In this document: in pieces, positions 63,500-64,000 of the stretch
How the letters are laid out: the number at the start of each line of letters is the position of its first letter
Position numbering within the stretch: position 1 is the first letter of the stretch
Assembly (NCBI GenBank): GCA_018806985.1
Contig: JADANN010000456.1
Span: 496,001 to 560,000, forward strand
Length of the DNA: 64,000 nt
Reading direction: 5' to 3'
From: Angiostrongylus vasorum
Lineage: Eukaryota > Nematoda > Chromadorea > Rhabditida > Metastrongylidae
Program-made: the position numbers and the translations under genes
The notes under the pieces: generated by a model
What the model saw: the letters and a program-made list of their open reading frames with translations, nothing else
The model's database searches: none
Told to the model about the DNA's origin: nothing

Positions 63500-64000
63500 G
63501 GGAAAAACCGCTTTTGATCCACAAATGCTGGTGACTGCGTTATTATAATAAAATGAGAGGAATTCTTCCCTTCTAAAACTATTTTCTCGTTTAATGAAAA
63601 ATACGATTTGCCGAATCACTTCTATTTCTCATAAGGGTTTGATGACGTGGCTAAAAAGTGGAAAGTTAGGGAGAAAAAAGGTGTGTTAATGACGATTGTT
63701 TTTTCTTTCTTTTAATTTGATGAGAACTAATTTTTTTGTTCGAAAAGATCATCGACGAATCTCTTCAAAACGGTCAGTAATGTAAGTCAAAAAAGGGGCA
63801 GTAGTATTCTTTAAACGATAAAGTGGCAGTAATATAAGTGAACCTATGGTTTACAAAAAGCCCAACGATTTCTTAACGAAGTGGAATTCTACTTGGAAAT
63901 CTGAAATCCGAAGTTATTATTATTCTACGTTTAAAAATCAAATGGAGTAGAAAATTTAATCAACCCATGAATTTGACGCTACAATGCTATTGAATGATAT
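63500..64000. other. right edge, no gene seen
   Basis: AT-rich. A degraded family word (TTTTGATCCACAAATGCTGG) near 63.51 kb recalls the RTE-related elements. Nothing further. Confidence 0.4.

Overview
The window looks like chromosomal DNA of a parasitic clade V (strongylid, possibly hookworm-type) nematode. The evidence is small exons split by long repeat-filled introns, TTTCAG/TTTTAG-type acceptors, worm-type orthologues and a dense load of nematode mobile elements. The species is inferred, not proven.

Two genes are confidently readable. From about 13.6 to 22.6 kb on the plus strand lies a PP2A B56 (B-prime) regulatory subunit. It assembles from 17 exons into a continuous 610-residue model of the gamma/delta type. 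From about 44.2 down to 38.1 kb on the minus strand lies a class A neuropeptide (NPY/NPF-like) receptor. Eight exons give 336 residues with all seven membrane segments; only the extracellular N-terminus may be missing. Weaker genes are the last exons of a membrane protein at 1.56-3.61 kb (+), the last two exons of an unidentified gene at 48.2-47.3 kb (-), an open terminal frame at 57.98-57.76 kb (-) and possible minus-strand coding at 23.0-23.7 kb.

The rest is an archive of mobile elements. It contains a decayed RTE-type LINE (29.5-32.1 kb) that has lost its catalytic reverse-transcriptase core, plus short non-autonomous relatives carrying its ends. It contains Penelope-like elements (PLEs): one with RT and GIY-YIG endonuclease (35.5-37.25 kb), one with only the 3' half (56-57.55 kb), and several tail-only or palindromic copies (8.7-9.1, 51.1-52.1, 59.1-60.1, 61.2 kb). 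Two tRNA-headed SINE families, here called A and B, are each present in many copies. A third tRNA-headed family, here called C, ends in a characteristic AGGCAGTAAATAAAAA tail. There is one solo-LTR-like block (9.6-9.9 kb), a 52-bp minisatellite and several microsatellites.

The most interesting signal is a short motif at the PLE ends that folds like a minimal type I hammerhead ribozyme. Its stem III is the self-complementary ACGU, which suggests a dimeric form. The same PLE ends appear to have seeded (GTT)n microsatellites three separate times within 4 kb. PLE copies repeatedly carry an inverted piece of their own tail in front of the body. SINE families A and B share their head and central block but have unrelated 3' tails.
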